64,000 nucleotides of DNA, taken from assembly GCA_035771175.1 (NCBI GenBank), contig CM069597.1, forward strand, positions 13,923,001 through 13,987,000, written 5' to 3'. A model generated the notes under the pieces. That model was not told the DNA's origin. It was given only the letters and a program-made list of their open reading frames with translations, and did not search any database. Position numbers and translations under genes: made by a program. Positions 11,513-36,665 of this stretch are shown here, one piece after another (the first letter of the stretch is position 1; the number at the start of each line of letters is the position of its first letter). Source of the stretch: Paratinospora sagittata. Its lineage: Eukaryota > Streptophyta > Magnoliopsida > Ranunculales > Menispermaceae.

Positions 11513-12445
11513 TTATCTCAGACCAAAAAACACACAAACCCAAAACTTTTTACAAACAGTCTTTACAGAAGCAGGGATGACAAAGAAAATAGTGGCATCA
11601 GGATTGCTGATACTGCTGCTCCTTCCGGACCATTCATTCCACATTGTCTTCACAAAACTGCATTCCTTAAAAAGGTGATCAAGAGATTCGTCGGAGTTCC
11701 TACATAGAACACACCAAGAGGGAGAAAGGGAAAAATTAAGAAATCTCTTCTGCATAACATCAGCACAGTTGAGACGGTTTAGAGCAATTAGCCAACCAAG
11801 GTTTTTTGACTTTTAGAGGGATCTTCGCAGTCCAAATGAAAGCTGAGTGGGGAAGATGGGAAGCGAATTATCTGACGAGATAGCATGGAAAAAAGATTTA
11901 GAGGAGAAAATGCCCGTAGAATGACCAGACCAGCGTAGACAATCATTAGAATCACTGAAAGAGATGGAGGAAAGGCAATCACGAAGAAAAGGAATTTTCT
12001 CCAGGGCGTGATCAGACAGGTTGCTTCTGTAATGGAAATTCCAGTTTTGAGAAGCTCCATTTGAAGCAAGCAGGGGGATGATAAATGAAGAGATGGGAGC
12101 GTTATAAAGATCAGATAGCCTAAAGAGAGTGGGGAACAGTTGCTTGAAGGGGGTGGGGCCGCACCAGGAATCTTCCCAAAATAGAGCTTGATACCCATTA
12201 CCAATATCCCATCGAACCATAGGAGAGAAAATAGGATAAATAGAGTAGATGAACTTCCAAGGGGAGCGGTAGGTGACCCGAGGACAAAAGCTGGAATCCC
12301 TCTGATTTGCAAAGAGCCCATGGAAACTGCGAATGATCTGAGCCCAAAAAGAGTCCTTTTCCTTGTAAAAACGCCATAACCATTTTCCAACAAGAGACTG
12401 ATTCCTCACCATAAGATCACCAATCCCCAGTCCGCCGTGATGCAA
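11513..12445 (-). pseudogene. LINE B post-RT and zf-RVT domains
   Basis: GGLGIGDLMVRNQSLVGKW (12445) is the conserved post-RT block. NYSFW-type linker sequence follows, then SPSWCVLCRNSDESLDHLFKEC (11755-11513) with the C-x2-C...H...C pattern of zf-RVT. A frame break separates the two parts. A second overlapping minus-strand frame (12393-11788) is a shadow. Confidence 0.85.
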
Positions 12446-12505
12446 ATCAAGCTTGACTTTACTCTATTTAACCAAGTTGCAACCGTGCTCCGAATCTTCA
12501 TTTTT

Positions 12506-14143
12506 TCACAAAAAAGTTCTCATTTTTTTCTCAAGAAAATTAGAGACCCTTCTAGGCATGCGAAACAAAGACATGAAATATGTAGGAATTGCTTCGAGCA
12601 CAGATTTGAGAAGAAGGATCCTTGCCCCCCGGGACAAATAGCTCTTCTTCCAACCATCAATTCTTTTGGAAACCGTATGCATCACTGGGTTCCAAAAAGC
12701 CATACTGAGAGGGTTACCACCCAAAGGCATACCAAGATATTGCAAGGGCAGAGAACCAGTTGCAACACCAATCTGTGAAGCAAGAGACGAAACTTTCGTT
12801 TCCGAAACATTAATACCAACCAATTGGCATTTGGACAAATTAATATGAAGGCCGGAAACGAAATAGAAACATTTGATGATGTGCATAGTTGAAGCTAGAC
12901 TGAATCCATCGTTGTTGATGAAAAAGAGGCAATTGTCAGCATACTGTAGATGAGAGACGTGGACCTTGTCCCTCCCAACATGGAACCCTTGCAAAATTCC
13001 TTTATCTCTTGCCTTGGTAACAAGGCTATCCAGAACATCTGCCACAATCGTGTAAAGGAAAGGGGATAATGGGTCCCCTTGACGAAGCCCTCTGGAGCCA
13101 AAAATCTTCCCGCTCGGCCGACCATTGACAAAGATGGAAAAGGAAACAGAAGACAGACACCCCCGAATCCATTTCCGCCATATGTTAAAAACCTTTTTTT
13201 CTCGAGCACATAATCAAGGAAACTCCACCTAGCTGAGTCGTACGCCTTTGCGAAGTCCACTTTCAAAATCAAACCTTGACGCTTAGCCATCCTCCAATCA
13301 TCAACAAATTCATTGGCAATAAGGATTCCATATGTGATCTGCGATCTTTCACAAAAGCCATTTGAGTGTGAGCCACTGTCAGGTGAATGACTTGGCGAAG
13401 ACGGTTGGCCACAGTCTTGGCAATGATCTTATACAAGCTAGTTATAAGACTGATCGGACGGAAGTCGCCAACCCTAATGGAGTTAACCTTCTTAGGAATC
13501 AGAGAAATGTACGTCTCGTTAGTGCAACTGTTAACCACACCATCATGGAAGAATTCTTTAAATACTAAAAAGATGTCATCTTTAATAATATCCCAATGCC
13601 TTTGGAAGAACAACATCGTGAACCTATCCGGGCCCAGGGCCTTGTCACCCTCACAACTGAACACGGCTGCTTTGATTTCATCCATCTCAAAAGGACGTTC
13701 AATCCAGTCTTTCTGAAACTGACTGATACCAGACCAGTTGATCCCTCAAGACCCCAATTACCCGTATTGGGTTTAGAGAAAGAAGAGGTGAAGTGGCTTA
13801 TAATCGATTGGCAAATGTCCTGAATGTTTTCCATGATAGAACCATCCTCATTTTCCAACTTAGTGATCATATTCTTGGCTTTCCGAATGCTCAAAAGGCG
13901 ATGAAAGAACTTCAAGTTGGCATCCCCCTCCTTGGCCCACTTTAGCCGCGCTTTTTGACCTGAGACACATTCAGCACGTCGATCCAGAACATGTATGTCA
14001 TTGATTACCTCAATTCTCCGACAACGAAGGTCGGCTGGATTGGGTGTGTTACTCAATTGGGAGTCAATCTGTTGGAGTTCTAGAAAAGGTTTCGTCTTGG
14101 TTCTGACCCGACCACCTTCATCAGTGCCATTTCCATATTTCAA
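12506..14143 (-). pseudogene. LINE B reverse transcriptase with a mutated catalytic box
   Basis: It begins in the pre-RT linker (SGQKARLKWAKEGDANLKFFHRL) with no endonuclease before it. RT motifs follow: ALGPDRFTMLFFQRHWDII, YISLIPKKVNSIRVGDFRP, ITSLYKIIAKTVANRL, KVDFAKAYDSARW, then HLQYADNCLFF and GMPLGGNPLS. The catalytic YADD reads YADN (about 12942-12931), losing the second aspartate. Frame breaks occur near 13680, 13290 and 13040. The protein would be inactive even without them. Confidence 0.9.
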
Positions 14144-14197
14144 CCACTAACAGTAGTTAGTGCAATATCCAGCATACCGCCACAGATCTCCACCACT

Positions 14198-15120
14198 TTA
14201 CAAAACACCTCCATCTTCTAGCATTCCAGCGGAATGCCTCCAATGCCAATCCAGCTTTTGCAAGAACAAATCTTCATGTCGTCCCATTGGAGGTCCGAGG
14301 ACCACTTCTAGAACTGAACCTGGTATTTCATCTCCAACACTTTGTTTTTTGTGAATCTTGCCAGTTTTGCTTAGCTTGTGCACCGCAACAAAGCACATGC
14401 CACCCCCAGGAACTTCAGAGAGACATGACGATCCAGTAGGTCTTCCAGCTCCTTCTCGATACTGGACCATTCGTCATTAGTAGATTCACGGGAGATGAGG
14501 GCATCCAAGATACCATCATCTCGCCCAGTTGACCTATCCTTCTTCTGGCGTTCAACAAGAGCTTTCTGTTTCTGAATGGCTTTTGGTTGTTGCACCGGCT
14601 TAGAAGTTTCATCCAGCTTCTTCGGGTTGCTACCACCCTCTAACTTGGGTTTATCTCCATGGAGAATAACCCTGAGACTATCTTCGAAGTTCCTCCACCC
14701 CAAACCCGTGTCCTCATCTGGTACGAAGATGGTGCGTTGAGCCCTATTTTCAATTTTTCTGACTCTTAGAAAGCTTCCCCAGCAATTCATGTACAATTCA
14801 ATCAACAGCACACGGTTCCTACCCCGGTGAACTTTCTTGAAGCTACCATCCTTCCATTCATTTCTTGCCTCAGAAACACAACCCAGAAGCCATGCAACTG
14901 AGTCCAGATCCAAGCAAATTGAATATATCCTCACCTTTGTTGCTTCTTCAACCAGAACCTCAGAACCATCCCTTGATAAACAGATGGTGATCCATTTGAA
15001 CCTGGTTCGGAATGTTTGCATGAACCAACGACCTTCAATGCTACTCATTGATTGTGATCTTTGCGAGCCTCTAGATCGTCGATCGTCCCCGCTACGTCTA
15101 CCTTCCACGTGATGCGACAT
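14198..15120 (-). pseudogene. LINE B ORF1 (plant L1 ORF1 / DUF4283-like)
   Basis: The longest open piece (250 codons, start at 15120) carries RFKWITICLSRDGSEVLVEE, SVAWLLGCVSEARNEW and GWRNFEDSLRV. These conserved blocks are typical of the nucleic-acid-binding N-terminal region of plant LINE ORF1 proteins. It then shifts frame at about 14470-14371 into a second piece ending near 14198. No CCHC knuckle was found. An in-frame ATG further up (about 15280) opens a short stretch ending in a stop, so the true start is uncertain. Confidence 0.7.
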
Positions 15121-15380
15121 ACGTCATCTTGGAAAGTTTCTACTCAATCTTGAATCAAAGGAGTCGGAGCATTTCTTCCGTCTGGATTTAACCCCCTCCT
15201 AGCCTTCAGAATATCTACGCTCTCGTTTATTCTCGTTCCCACGCCTAGCACCAATCGCCGCCTGCCAATCACCTTTCATACTCAAAAAGTCACCTCCGAA
15301 GAATGAAAGTTACTTGCTACAAATATTTTTATGCATTCAATCTGCACTATATAATAAGCAAATAACATACATCATCCTTC

Positions 15381-15525
15381 ACGCCAATGGTTAAGATTGC
15401 TCCATTTTGACCTAAAGGTCACAGATTCAAATCCAAAAACATCTCCAATCTTAAGATAAGGCTCCGTACATCATTCTTTCCCTATAACTTGCAATGGCGG
15501 GAGACTCGTGCACTTGGCACATCCT
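15381..15525 (+). mobile_element. SINE-like repeat (tRNA-derived)
   Basis: A-box-like gccaatggttaagattg, B-box-like aggtcacagattcaaatcc and a 3' part gggagactcgtgcacttgg resemble a widespread plant SINE type. No target duplication was found, so the ends are approximate. Confidence 0.55.
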
Positions 15526-16329
15526 TTATTATTAAATTCATAATCAACGATTAAAACAAAGCTAAACAAAAGGTCAAAGAATTTTCATTCCATTCTTAAA
15601 CACCTTATTCTCATTTGTCCAAAATATAATAGAAGAAATAGAACCATATTTTCTTAGTTATTGAGCTTGTCTAGAGAATGGACTCCAAAAGAGACTAAAA
15701 CTATGAAGATGGAGAAGAAGAAAATTGCATGTTTCTCGCTCAACATTTGAAAAGCATATCACTCTCATGATTATTCGTTTTGAGCTGAAATGATATCCTT
15801 TCCGTTCAATCATTTCCATACGTTGGCCTCAACTTGCGTCATTGTATAATTGTCTTTCTTTTTTATTTTTTCTTCATGAAATATTGTCTGATTGTCTTCC
15901 ATCCTTAGTAAAATTGTACTTACATCCAAAAATAGAAAACCAAGCATCAGGATTATGATCATTACATGTGAGAAAAAAAATTATAAGAAACTAGAAAAAT
16001 ATTACATATTTAGGATCAAGGTACAAAAATGATGGCTATGGAATTGGAAGCGCAAGAGTTTCTCCCATAGTTCCCAAATAAGGACCTAAAACAAAATTAC
16101 CCCATCCTCTTGACCACTTGCTAAGAATATGAAATCCTGTACCATGGATGAGCTGTAACTTCTAGTAATAAGTGATGTGGAAACTATAACTTAGCATTGG
16201 ATACAAGTAGAATGTGTACCATTCTTCAATGAAAGTGTAATAAAGGATAGAGTTCTCAAATGAAGACATACAAAACACTAGTACAAGTCAAATAACATGT
16301 TAGGTAATTGAGATTGGCATAGATTTACC
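15526..16329. other. AT-rich DNA without visible features
   Basis: No UBP exon, other gene or element with clear ends is seen here. It would be intronic if the UBP gene continues. Confidence 0.5.
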
Positions 16330-16701
16330 CAGTGTTGTCAAGGCGGAAAAGTGGTGGTAGGCGATAAACCTTAATTAGGCGAGGCGGGGCCTAGGCGGGA
16401 TATAAAATATTAATTTAGAGGTCCCTGAAAAATTTATTTATTTATTCATTGGTCCCCACTCCATATATATATATATATATATGTAATTATTAATTTAATT
16501 TATATATTAAATTATATGTAATTATTAATTTAATTCAGAAGTTGAAGTGGAAGAAAGGAGAGGATTTCGCAAGTTTTAACAAAAAAAAAAAATTTAAAAC
16601 CCTTTAAAAAAAATATTTACTTAGACCTCCCCAAACCGCCTAAACGATGGTCTAGGCGGTGCCACTACCCAAGGGGCCTAGGCGCCGCCTTGACAACACT
16701 G
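16330..16701. mobile_element. hAT MITE with perfect 17-bp termini
   Basis: The left end cagtgttgtcaaggcgg and the right end ccgccttgacaacactg are exact inverted repeats. Perfect 8-bp duplications gatttacc flank it (16322-16329 and 16702-16709). The subterminal regions are rich in GCCTAGGCGG words and the middle is an AT-repeat. Confidence 0.95.
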
Positions 16702-17035
16702 GATTTACCAAATTTGAAGTTTAGAGTAATAGTGGATAACTATATAACTCCTTTTAGCACTTAACTCTATAGAAGTTGTGGAAGGCAATGGGGTAACAAT
16801 TTCAGAAGGCAAACGGTAAAACTAGAAAGCAAGATATAACAAAAATAAAAATAAATAAAAAGTGAGAAGGAGTAATATCTTAAGAATTAAGGTGAACAAC
16901 TTTAACCTCTTCAATTAGGGGTGCTTATGAAACCAGTTATGTTATCACATCCAGTCGAATCCAAATTTAGTTAGTTTCCAAGATTTTTAATCCATTCCAA
17001 TCCTTTTAAGACAATAATCCAATTAAATCTCAATT

Positions 17036-17038
<3 letters not shown>

Positions 17039-17077
<39 letters not shown>

Positions 17078-17213
17078 AGATCATGGGTATCGGGGACCCC
17101 TCCCCACTAATTCCACAGAGCTTGACACAATCTAATAGTACCAGTGGCCAACAAATGGTGGGAGACAGACTCGAACCTGAGACCTCCCCATGAAGTGGAT
17201 TTTAGGTGTTAAT
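17039..17213 (-). mobile_element. tRNA-derived SINE with 11-bp duplication
   Basis: The minus strand shows a B-box (aggttcgagtctgtctccc) and a long A-tail (T run of about 36 at 17041-17076). The duplication tctcaattaga lies at 17028-17038 and 17214-17224. Confidence 0.88.
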
Positions 17214-17676
17214 TCTCAATTAGATTAGACTGAATTGGATTAATCAACTTTGCATTCTACATCATATCCACACTGGGCTATGGTCGATCTACTCCAGTCC
17301 AAACTAATGTGTCTTGTTCTCAAATACTCATCTATATATTTATCAATCTAAGGGTTTTTAATGTTACAAATAAAAATAAAAAAAAGGAGTCTGATCCTAT
17401 GGGACATTGAAAAAACTAATCACAATTCAACAATTTCCAACAAAATATTTTGTATTTTTAAATTTTAAAAAATTGGATTGCTTTGGATTGGTTATACTGG
17501 TTTGAACTCCCAAACCAACAACCAATTAAATTATATTTTAATTTTTAAATTCAATGCATTTCAATATAATGAAAATAACCAACTCTAAAGTTACAAGATG
17601 CTTGAATTGTTGAACAGTCTATAGCACTAAAAGTATATCAAACATTCTGGAATCATATGCAATATCAGGTAAATAC

Positions 17677-30553
<12,877 letters not shown>

Positions 30554-30665
30554 TGATTGCGAGACGCGATGCGTCCGATCGACCACCAAAACCCGCGAGG
30601 AAAGAGAAATGGAAGAAGAAGAAGCAGAAGAAGAAGAAGAAGAGAACGAAGAAAAAAACAGGTTC
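30554..30665 (-). promoter_or_regulatory. Probable 5' UTR of the UBP12/13 gene, TTC-rich
   Basis: Directly upstream of the start codon, the sense strand is rich in TTC/TTCTTC repeats (plus strand shows GAA runs at about 30607-30657). Pyrimidine-rich leaders of this kind are common in plant housekeeping genes. The transcription start was not determined and no convincing TATA box was assigned. Confidence 0.5.
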
Positions 30666-31352
30666 TAGTAAGGAAAGGTCCCGGGTTTCATTTCTGATAT
30701 GGGTATTTTCGAGATTTCCCTAGTTAAATTTGGGGAGATGAGAGGAAAAGATACAAAGCATTGGTTTTTCTTTTTTTTTTCTTCTCTTCCTTTTAAACCT
30801 TTTCCTTTGAAGAGTTACTTTGTTACTATGCAACTCTTATATTTTGCACATACGCTCGACAAACTTCTATTTGTTGTACGAGGAATTCGTGAACCCTCCC
30901 TGCTGTATGGAATCTAACCAGGCCACTGCTTAAGTTAGTACTTAAGACAGCTGAGCCCCGTAGCATCAATTAGACCTTGCCCCTCTCTTTCCCAAAATAG
31001 TTGGTTTTCATTGGCTTGTTCTAGTTTTAAGAATTGGGTTCATCTTGGTTCTAATGTTTTCTTTTTATGGGTTGATACATGATTGGAGATAACCAGGATC
31101 CCAATAGAATTTTATAAGCAAACTCTGTAATGAGAATTGAGTTTAAAGATATACAAATATACAAAGTACAAGCAGAATTTTGTCTTTATATTAATTCAAA
31201 GTTTTAGTTATTAAAATAAAAAGGAGTATAATGGATATTTAAAATTTGCTTTCTCTCCCATTTCTTAATTTTAAGTAAATGAGATATATATATTTTTTAA
31301 CTCATAACCAAATATGATTGCAATTTCTCTATTTAATCTTTCTCTTATCTTA
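30666..31352. other. Intergenic DNA upstream of the UBP gene
   Basis: Probable promoter side of the minus-strand UBP gene. No other gene was recognised; short open frames show no family resemblance. Confidence 0.5.
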
Positions 31353-31602
31353 GGCCATGTTTGGTATAGAATTTAAAAACAATTTTTTTGTTCTTGAAAC
31401 AAAGATTCCATGAAAACATGTTTGACTAGGTTGTTTTTAAAAATTTTTAAAACTGTTTTTAAATTCGTTATCAAGATTTGAAAATAAAACAATAAAACAA
31501 CATTTTTTGTTGTTTTCCTTATTTTTTAAAAAATTAATCTAAAAACATTTTTTTTCATTGTGTTTTAAAAAATAATTTTTAAATTCTAAATCAAACGGGC
31601 CT
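31353..31602. mobile_element. Tourist-like (PIF/Harbinger) MITE
   Basis: The ends ggccatgtttggtatagaa and ctaaatcaaacgggcct are imperfect inverted repeats of the GTTTGG type, flanked by TTA (31350-31352 and 31603-31605). The AT-rich middle has long runs of A and T. Confidence 0.7.
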
Positions 31603-31888
31603 TTAGCTTTTTGTCATTCTTTATCTAGACTTTTATATACCTATAATAAGATTTATGCAAAAAGTATAAAAACCATGTCATGTTTGCTCTTTCTATCTTG
31701 CAAATTGATTCTCTTCTTAATAAGTGCGATGCATGAGCCAACTATTAGTTTATGGTATGAAATAAAATAAGAAATAAATATTTGATTAATGTTCAATGGT
31801 TCAGCAATTGCTATGCAAGACTAGGAAGTCAGGGGTTTTGGTCTAACACGTGACATGTAAGACTAGAAGTCATGGTACAAACTCAACT

Positions 31889-33106
31889 TGTAACACCGCC
31901 ACTTTTTTGTACAGTAACAACTAATTTAATCGCTTGAAAACCCTCCAGTTGTAGTTTTCAATAAGTGGTAAAAGCTCTCCTCAAAGAAAATATAGACCCC
32001 ATAGTGGAACGATCCCAATAAAAAGACCGTCCCCAGGAGGGGCCAGCCTCAAAGGGGGCCGATGGGGCCGACTCCTCTTGTCGGCCCCCTTAGTTCTTCC
32101 TCACCGCCCCTCGCTCTTTTCTGTCTCCTTCGACCTTTTTGCGCTCTCCTGCGTCCCTGCACACTTCAAAAAGTTAGAAGAAAGCGTTTCGCCACTGAAA
32201 GTGTGTTAAGGTGGGAAATAAAAGTTAAGTTTGTATTTCTTACTTGTTTAACAACGAATTACATAGCATCATGCAGCATATATGTTACTATGTTTTACTT
32301 CATACGTAAGGGTATTTATTACAAATGTAAAATTCATAACCATGGATGTTATGCCATTACGTTGGACCATGAAGATCATCATTATGATATATTATTGGGT
32401 GTTATGCTGTTACGTTGGACCCGGAGGTGACACTGTCATTGGTTAGCACTGAAACTCATGAGACCTCTCAATTGTTGGATATCGTATCAGTGCCTCAGAT
32501 CATCGGTTGGAGTAAATGGTGTCTAGCTTGTGATGCCTTGTGACTACGTTTCATTCATATCATTGCTTGATTGTACTGTTGTGACATAACTGTCTAATGA
32601 TTGTTGTTTTGTAATTTTTATTATGCATGTAAGAATTATTTACCCTGCTTGATCTCACCGAGCAGTTGAGTTCACTCCGTTGCTAATCTTTCTAGAGAAT
32701 TAAGATGGGTCAGGATGGATTTATTCTGAGGGTTATGGCCAGATCTAGTCTATGTATGGACTTTTTGTGTATGTACTCTCCCCAGGTCCTGTCAGATCAG
32801 TCTAACTATGGTGGCGATGGTTTCAGGCTTCTAGATGTCTCTCTTTGACTACTCCTCTTTTGTTATTTTGGTACTTTTGTATGAGTTTCGCCCTTGTTAC
32901 TTTTTGTTGTCATTTTGCTATAAAGAATGTAATAATTAATAAACTCTATATGTTCAATATAATAGTATTTTCCTTAATAGTTTGTAGTGTATTATTGATG
33001 ATGTGGGCCACTATGTTTCTGTATGTACGACTCTGATCGAGTAGATTGAGCACTCGACGCCTTAACTGTTGCATCTCGCGCTGGGTCAATGAGGTGGGGT
33101 GTGACA
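31889..33106 (+). mobile_element. Solo LTR of a Ty3/gypsy-like element
   Basis: It begins TGTAACACC and ends GGTGTGACA and is flanked by perfect 5-bp duplications caact (31884-31888 and 33107-33111). No internal domains are present, so it is a product of LTR-LTR recombination. Inside is an 11-bp perfect GC-rich inverted repeat with an 18-base loop (32052-32062 / 32081-32091) and a short tandem duplication around 32345-32420 (gttacgttggacc units). Confidence 0.9.
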
Positions 33107-33111
33107 CAACT

Positions 33112-35320
33112 ACTTTCACAATTATCAAAAGCAAACTATTTCTGAAATCTAATAAATAAAAGAAAAAAAAGAGCATATTATTTTGAAAATGTAATTGGAG
33201 ATGTATTTTTAAGAATTAAATAGTGTTTAGAAACTCTATTTATAATTATGAATACGTTTATGACCTTTAAAATACTCAAAAAAAATTTACTTATTGCATA
33301 GAACTTAGAATTCTACAAAGAATAAAATTTTATTTTAAACAATTGTAGAAGTCACTAGAAAATTATCTGATTCCATCGTGACTCTTCAAAAAAATGGGCC
33401 AAACGAAGCTTTTGCTTGTAAAAAGTGAAAATATATATATATAACCTTAAATCATGTACCAAATGGGCAAAAATAATTGAGTCAATTTCCTTGGTTAAAC
33501 TTTATCCCAATTCAGGTAAAATTATTTGTTGGTGCTACTCCCCCATCTTGAACATTTATATAAAAATGATGGTACCCACTCAACTCAGATGCACACTGAT
33601 GTGATTTTGTGAATAAATTACATTATATACTTAGAAGTGTAAAAGGTAAGTTGTAGCATTAGACATGGTCGATCTACAAAGATTAGAAAAAAAAAAAATA
33701 TTTTTAAATAAATTTAATTATTTATATATCGTATAAGTCAAAGTAAAGAAAATATGGTTTCTAACAACCTAAGTTCATTATATAAACAACTAAGTAAATA
33801 AATTAAATAGCAAAATTTTTAAATCTAACCTATGAATCAAATGAACAAAAAAATTAAAAAAATTAAAAGCCTAAAAATGAAATAAAATAAAATAAAAACC
33901 TAAACACTAAGAACGCAATTAAGCTTATAAAAAAAATATTGAAGTTAAAATTTAAATCACTAGCTTAAATGTTTAAAACATAAAAAAAATAAAGAGTTTT
34001 AATTTAAAAACCTAAGAACAACATTTAAAAAATAAAAATAAATAAAAAACTCTAAAATGCTACCAAAGATTCAAGAAGTGAAAGGAACTTTGCATAAAAA
34101 AATTAAGAACCCAAAATGCAATTAATTTGCTAAAAAAATAAAAATAAATGAAGCATACATGTGACTGAAAATAGAAAAGAAAAAAAGAACAAGAGAGAAC
34201 AATCAACAATTAAAGATAAAAGAATATTTTTTTATTAAATGGATAAAGAGAGACTTACAAAGATTCAAGGTCTAAGGCATTGTCATCAATCTTAGCTTTG
34301 AATCATACACCGAACTTCCGAATTACTTCAAAACTCCAAAAAATAAAGATGCAAAAATAAAAAAAGAGAATTCATAGAGAATGCATGGTTTTTCTCTTGA
34401 AATCTATCATTTTTTATAGATGTACCCACCTCTTAGTTTCCAAAAATATACCCAACTTTATTGAAAACTTATTATTCTCTACAAATTCCTCTAAAAATGG
34501 ACAAATTTTAAATTACATGAAGATTGTCAATCACAAAAATATTGTGCCCATATGAGAGAAGTTTTCTTTTCATCTTTTTGACATGTGACATCTTTTACTT
34601 GGACAATAAATAGGTGGATTTGGGCTCAATTAAATCTGCGTCAAGGCTTAAAATTAGTAAAAGACTGTAACCACCCAGGCTCCTTTATTCAAAATCTTTA
34701 AGTGAATGATAATTTAATCACACAAACTCGAATTAATCTCATTAGTCTTGTTAGATTTTATAGCCCGACTTCTTCACATCTGGCCCATGCCACATACATA
34801 TGTGTGTAAATCTTCAAGAAATATGAAATCTCTTTATTTGATGCTTAAAGAATTATTTTTGGACTTGAAAATGTCTTTAAAAAAAATACTTAAAGACCAA
34901 GTGAGGCACCAACATATAAAAAAAATGATGTAAAGACCTGCCTAAAAATTATTCCATAAAAATAAATAGTGGGAACTCCAAAACTTTTGCCCCTAATAAA
35001 TGAAATTAAAAAAATAAAAATAAAAGTTCAATGACCTTACTCCAAAAAGAGAAAAAATCCTAAAAATGTATTACTAAAGTAACCCAAAATGCCCTAAAAA
35101 TTCTAAAATGTGACCTAAAGATTTTTCTTTTTTTTTTCATTATTTTTAATTTTTTAAAGCTAATATCATTAAAAATCGGGAAAAAAATACAAAATTGTAA
35201 TTTCATCACACACATATTCTACTACTAACAATCCACCAAAGTGATGATAAATAGGAAGAAAGAAATGTCGTTTGTTTCGTATATATAGAGTGAAAGAAGA
35301 TATAGAGTGAAAGAAGTGAT
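33112..35320. other. AT-rich intergenic DNA
   Basis: About 2.2 kb rich in poly-A/poly-T tracts with no coding signal and no recognised element ends. Confidence 0.6.
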
Positions 35321-36004
35321 TGTTAATCCAATGACCCCCATGATGACATTTTGATGATTACAAATAACATTCATTGTATGTACTAATCTTTACATTGAGT
35401 TTCAGCTTAATGTTAACATATGCGGTTCATCACTTAGCTTGTCCCTAAATATACCGTGATAAAGTATATTTTGATGATCACAAACAAAATACTTTTCGGT
35501 GCTAAACGTGCGTGTATCAAGATTTCATCAAAGCATCTACGGAAAGCAAAAAGTCAAGGAACGACTCGATCAAGGAACTCAAAGATCACATCCAACGGTT
35601 AAGTTCGTCTCAATCAAAAGGACTTCAACGTTCACATCATGATTTTAAGATCACTTCACTCGAACGATTCGATCAAGCTTTAAGACTACATCTCTCGATC
35701 AACGTTCAAGTCATTCAGCTCTGCGCAAAACTCTTATTGAAGATCTCATAATGAAGAGTTGGATTTAACGATTATGAGAAATGAGAAATACATAAAGTGT
35801 TTAAGGTATATCTTTCTCTAATCGACATTGCTCAAACGTTTTTCAAAACAATGCACAAATCACTTGCATACTTGCATGTTCTGATCTTACGTTTTAAGGT
35901 ATTTCAAATGATTTTATTTTCTATATTTAATTTGAAATTTATTGAGCTTTTACTTGCATATATAGTATATTTTATCGCGAGTCAAAAACTATTTTTAAAG
36001 AGTC

Positions 36005-36665
36005 TTTCATGACGCTAATAAAATAGCAGCGCTCTCTTGAACTTGATAAGTCAGGACGCTAATAGTTCATTATGACGCTGATAACGTTCAAGGTTGATTT
36101 GAACTGATTTATCAAGATGCCTACTTGTATTGTAGCGACCTCCTTTATTAGTCAACCTCTGAAGTTATTAGGAAGCTGACTCAGCATCAGCTCACTGAAA
36201 GATTTCTTAAGTTCTTCAAAGAATGTCTCTTTGAGGACGCTGATAGTTATAAGTTGAATAATCTATCAGGACGTTACTTAGATAGGAGTGCCCTCACCTT
36301 TGGGAATTAACTTAGTAACTTTCAGGAAGCTGATTGTCCTTCAGCGTGTTTGTGTCTTATTTCAAATGTTTTAATTGGTAGGACGCTTACATAGTTGTAG
36401 TGCCCTCATGTTTTGTTTTATGTTTTAAACTAGTTGGACGCTTACTCGGATAGTAGCGCCCTCATGTACTTAACTGAAACATAGCAGGATGTTAAATGTG
36501 CATTAGCGCCCTCAAGGTTAAGTCGTTTAAATATCAAAGAAAGTCATGACGCTCACAAACTTGTAGCTCCCTCACTTAATTATTCAGTAAGACGCTTATA
36601 CGTAATAAGCGCCCTCAAGGAACAAAACTACAAAGTTGACATTATGCGTCAGGACACTCATTATG
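36005..36665 (+). repeat. Array of GACGCT ... AGCGCCCTC half-site pairs in LTR A
   Basis: About a dozen (A/G)GACGCT words alternate with AGCGCCCTCA-type words at short spacing, so that each pair can form an imperfect stem. The reverse-complement version is seen in the solo LTR at 45049-47075. Confidence 0.8.

Larger units (their letters stand above)
11274..15300 (-). mobile_element. LINE B: decayed L1-type retrotransposon lacking its endonuclease
   Basis: The minus-strand order is ORF1 (15120-14198), pre-RT linker and RT (14143-12506), zf-RVT (12445-11513) and an A-tail (T run 11274-11282). It lies head to tail with LINE A, its tail touching A's upstream end, which fits insertion of B into A's ORF1 region. 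I could not confirm a target duplication. The upstream edge near 15300 is approximate. Confidence 0.88.

Noticed and set aside
15290..15320. Target duplication of LINE B
   Set aside because: ggaggtgac here only loosely resembles ggtggtcggg at 11264-11273; too weak to claim.
35512..35751. 79-codon plus-strand open frame (KELKDHIQRLSSSQ)
   Set aside because: It lies in the body of LTR A with no homology that I recognise and a texture of LTR repeats.
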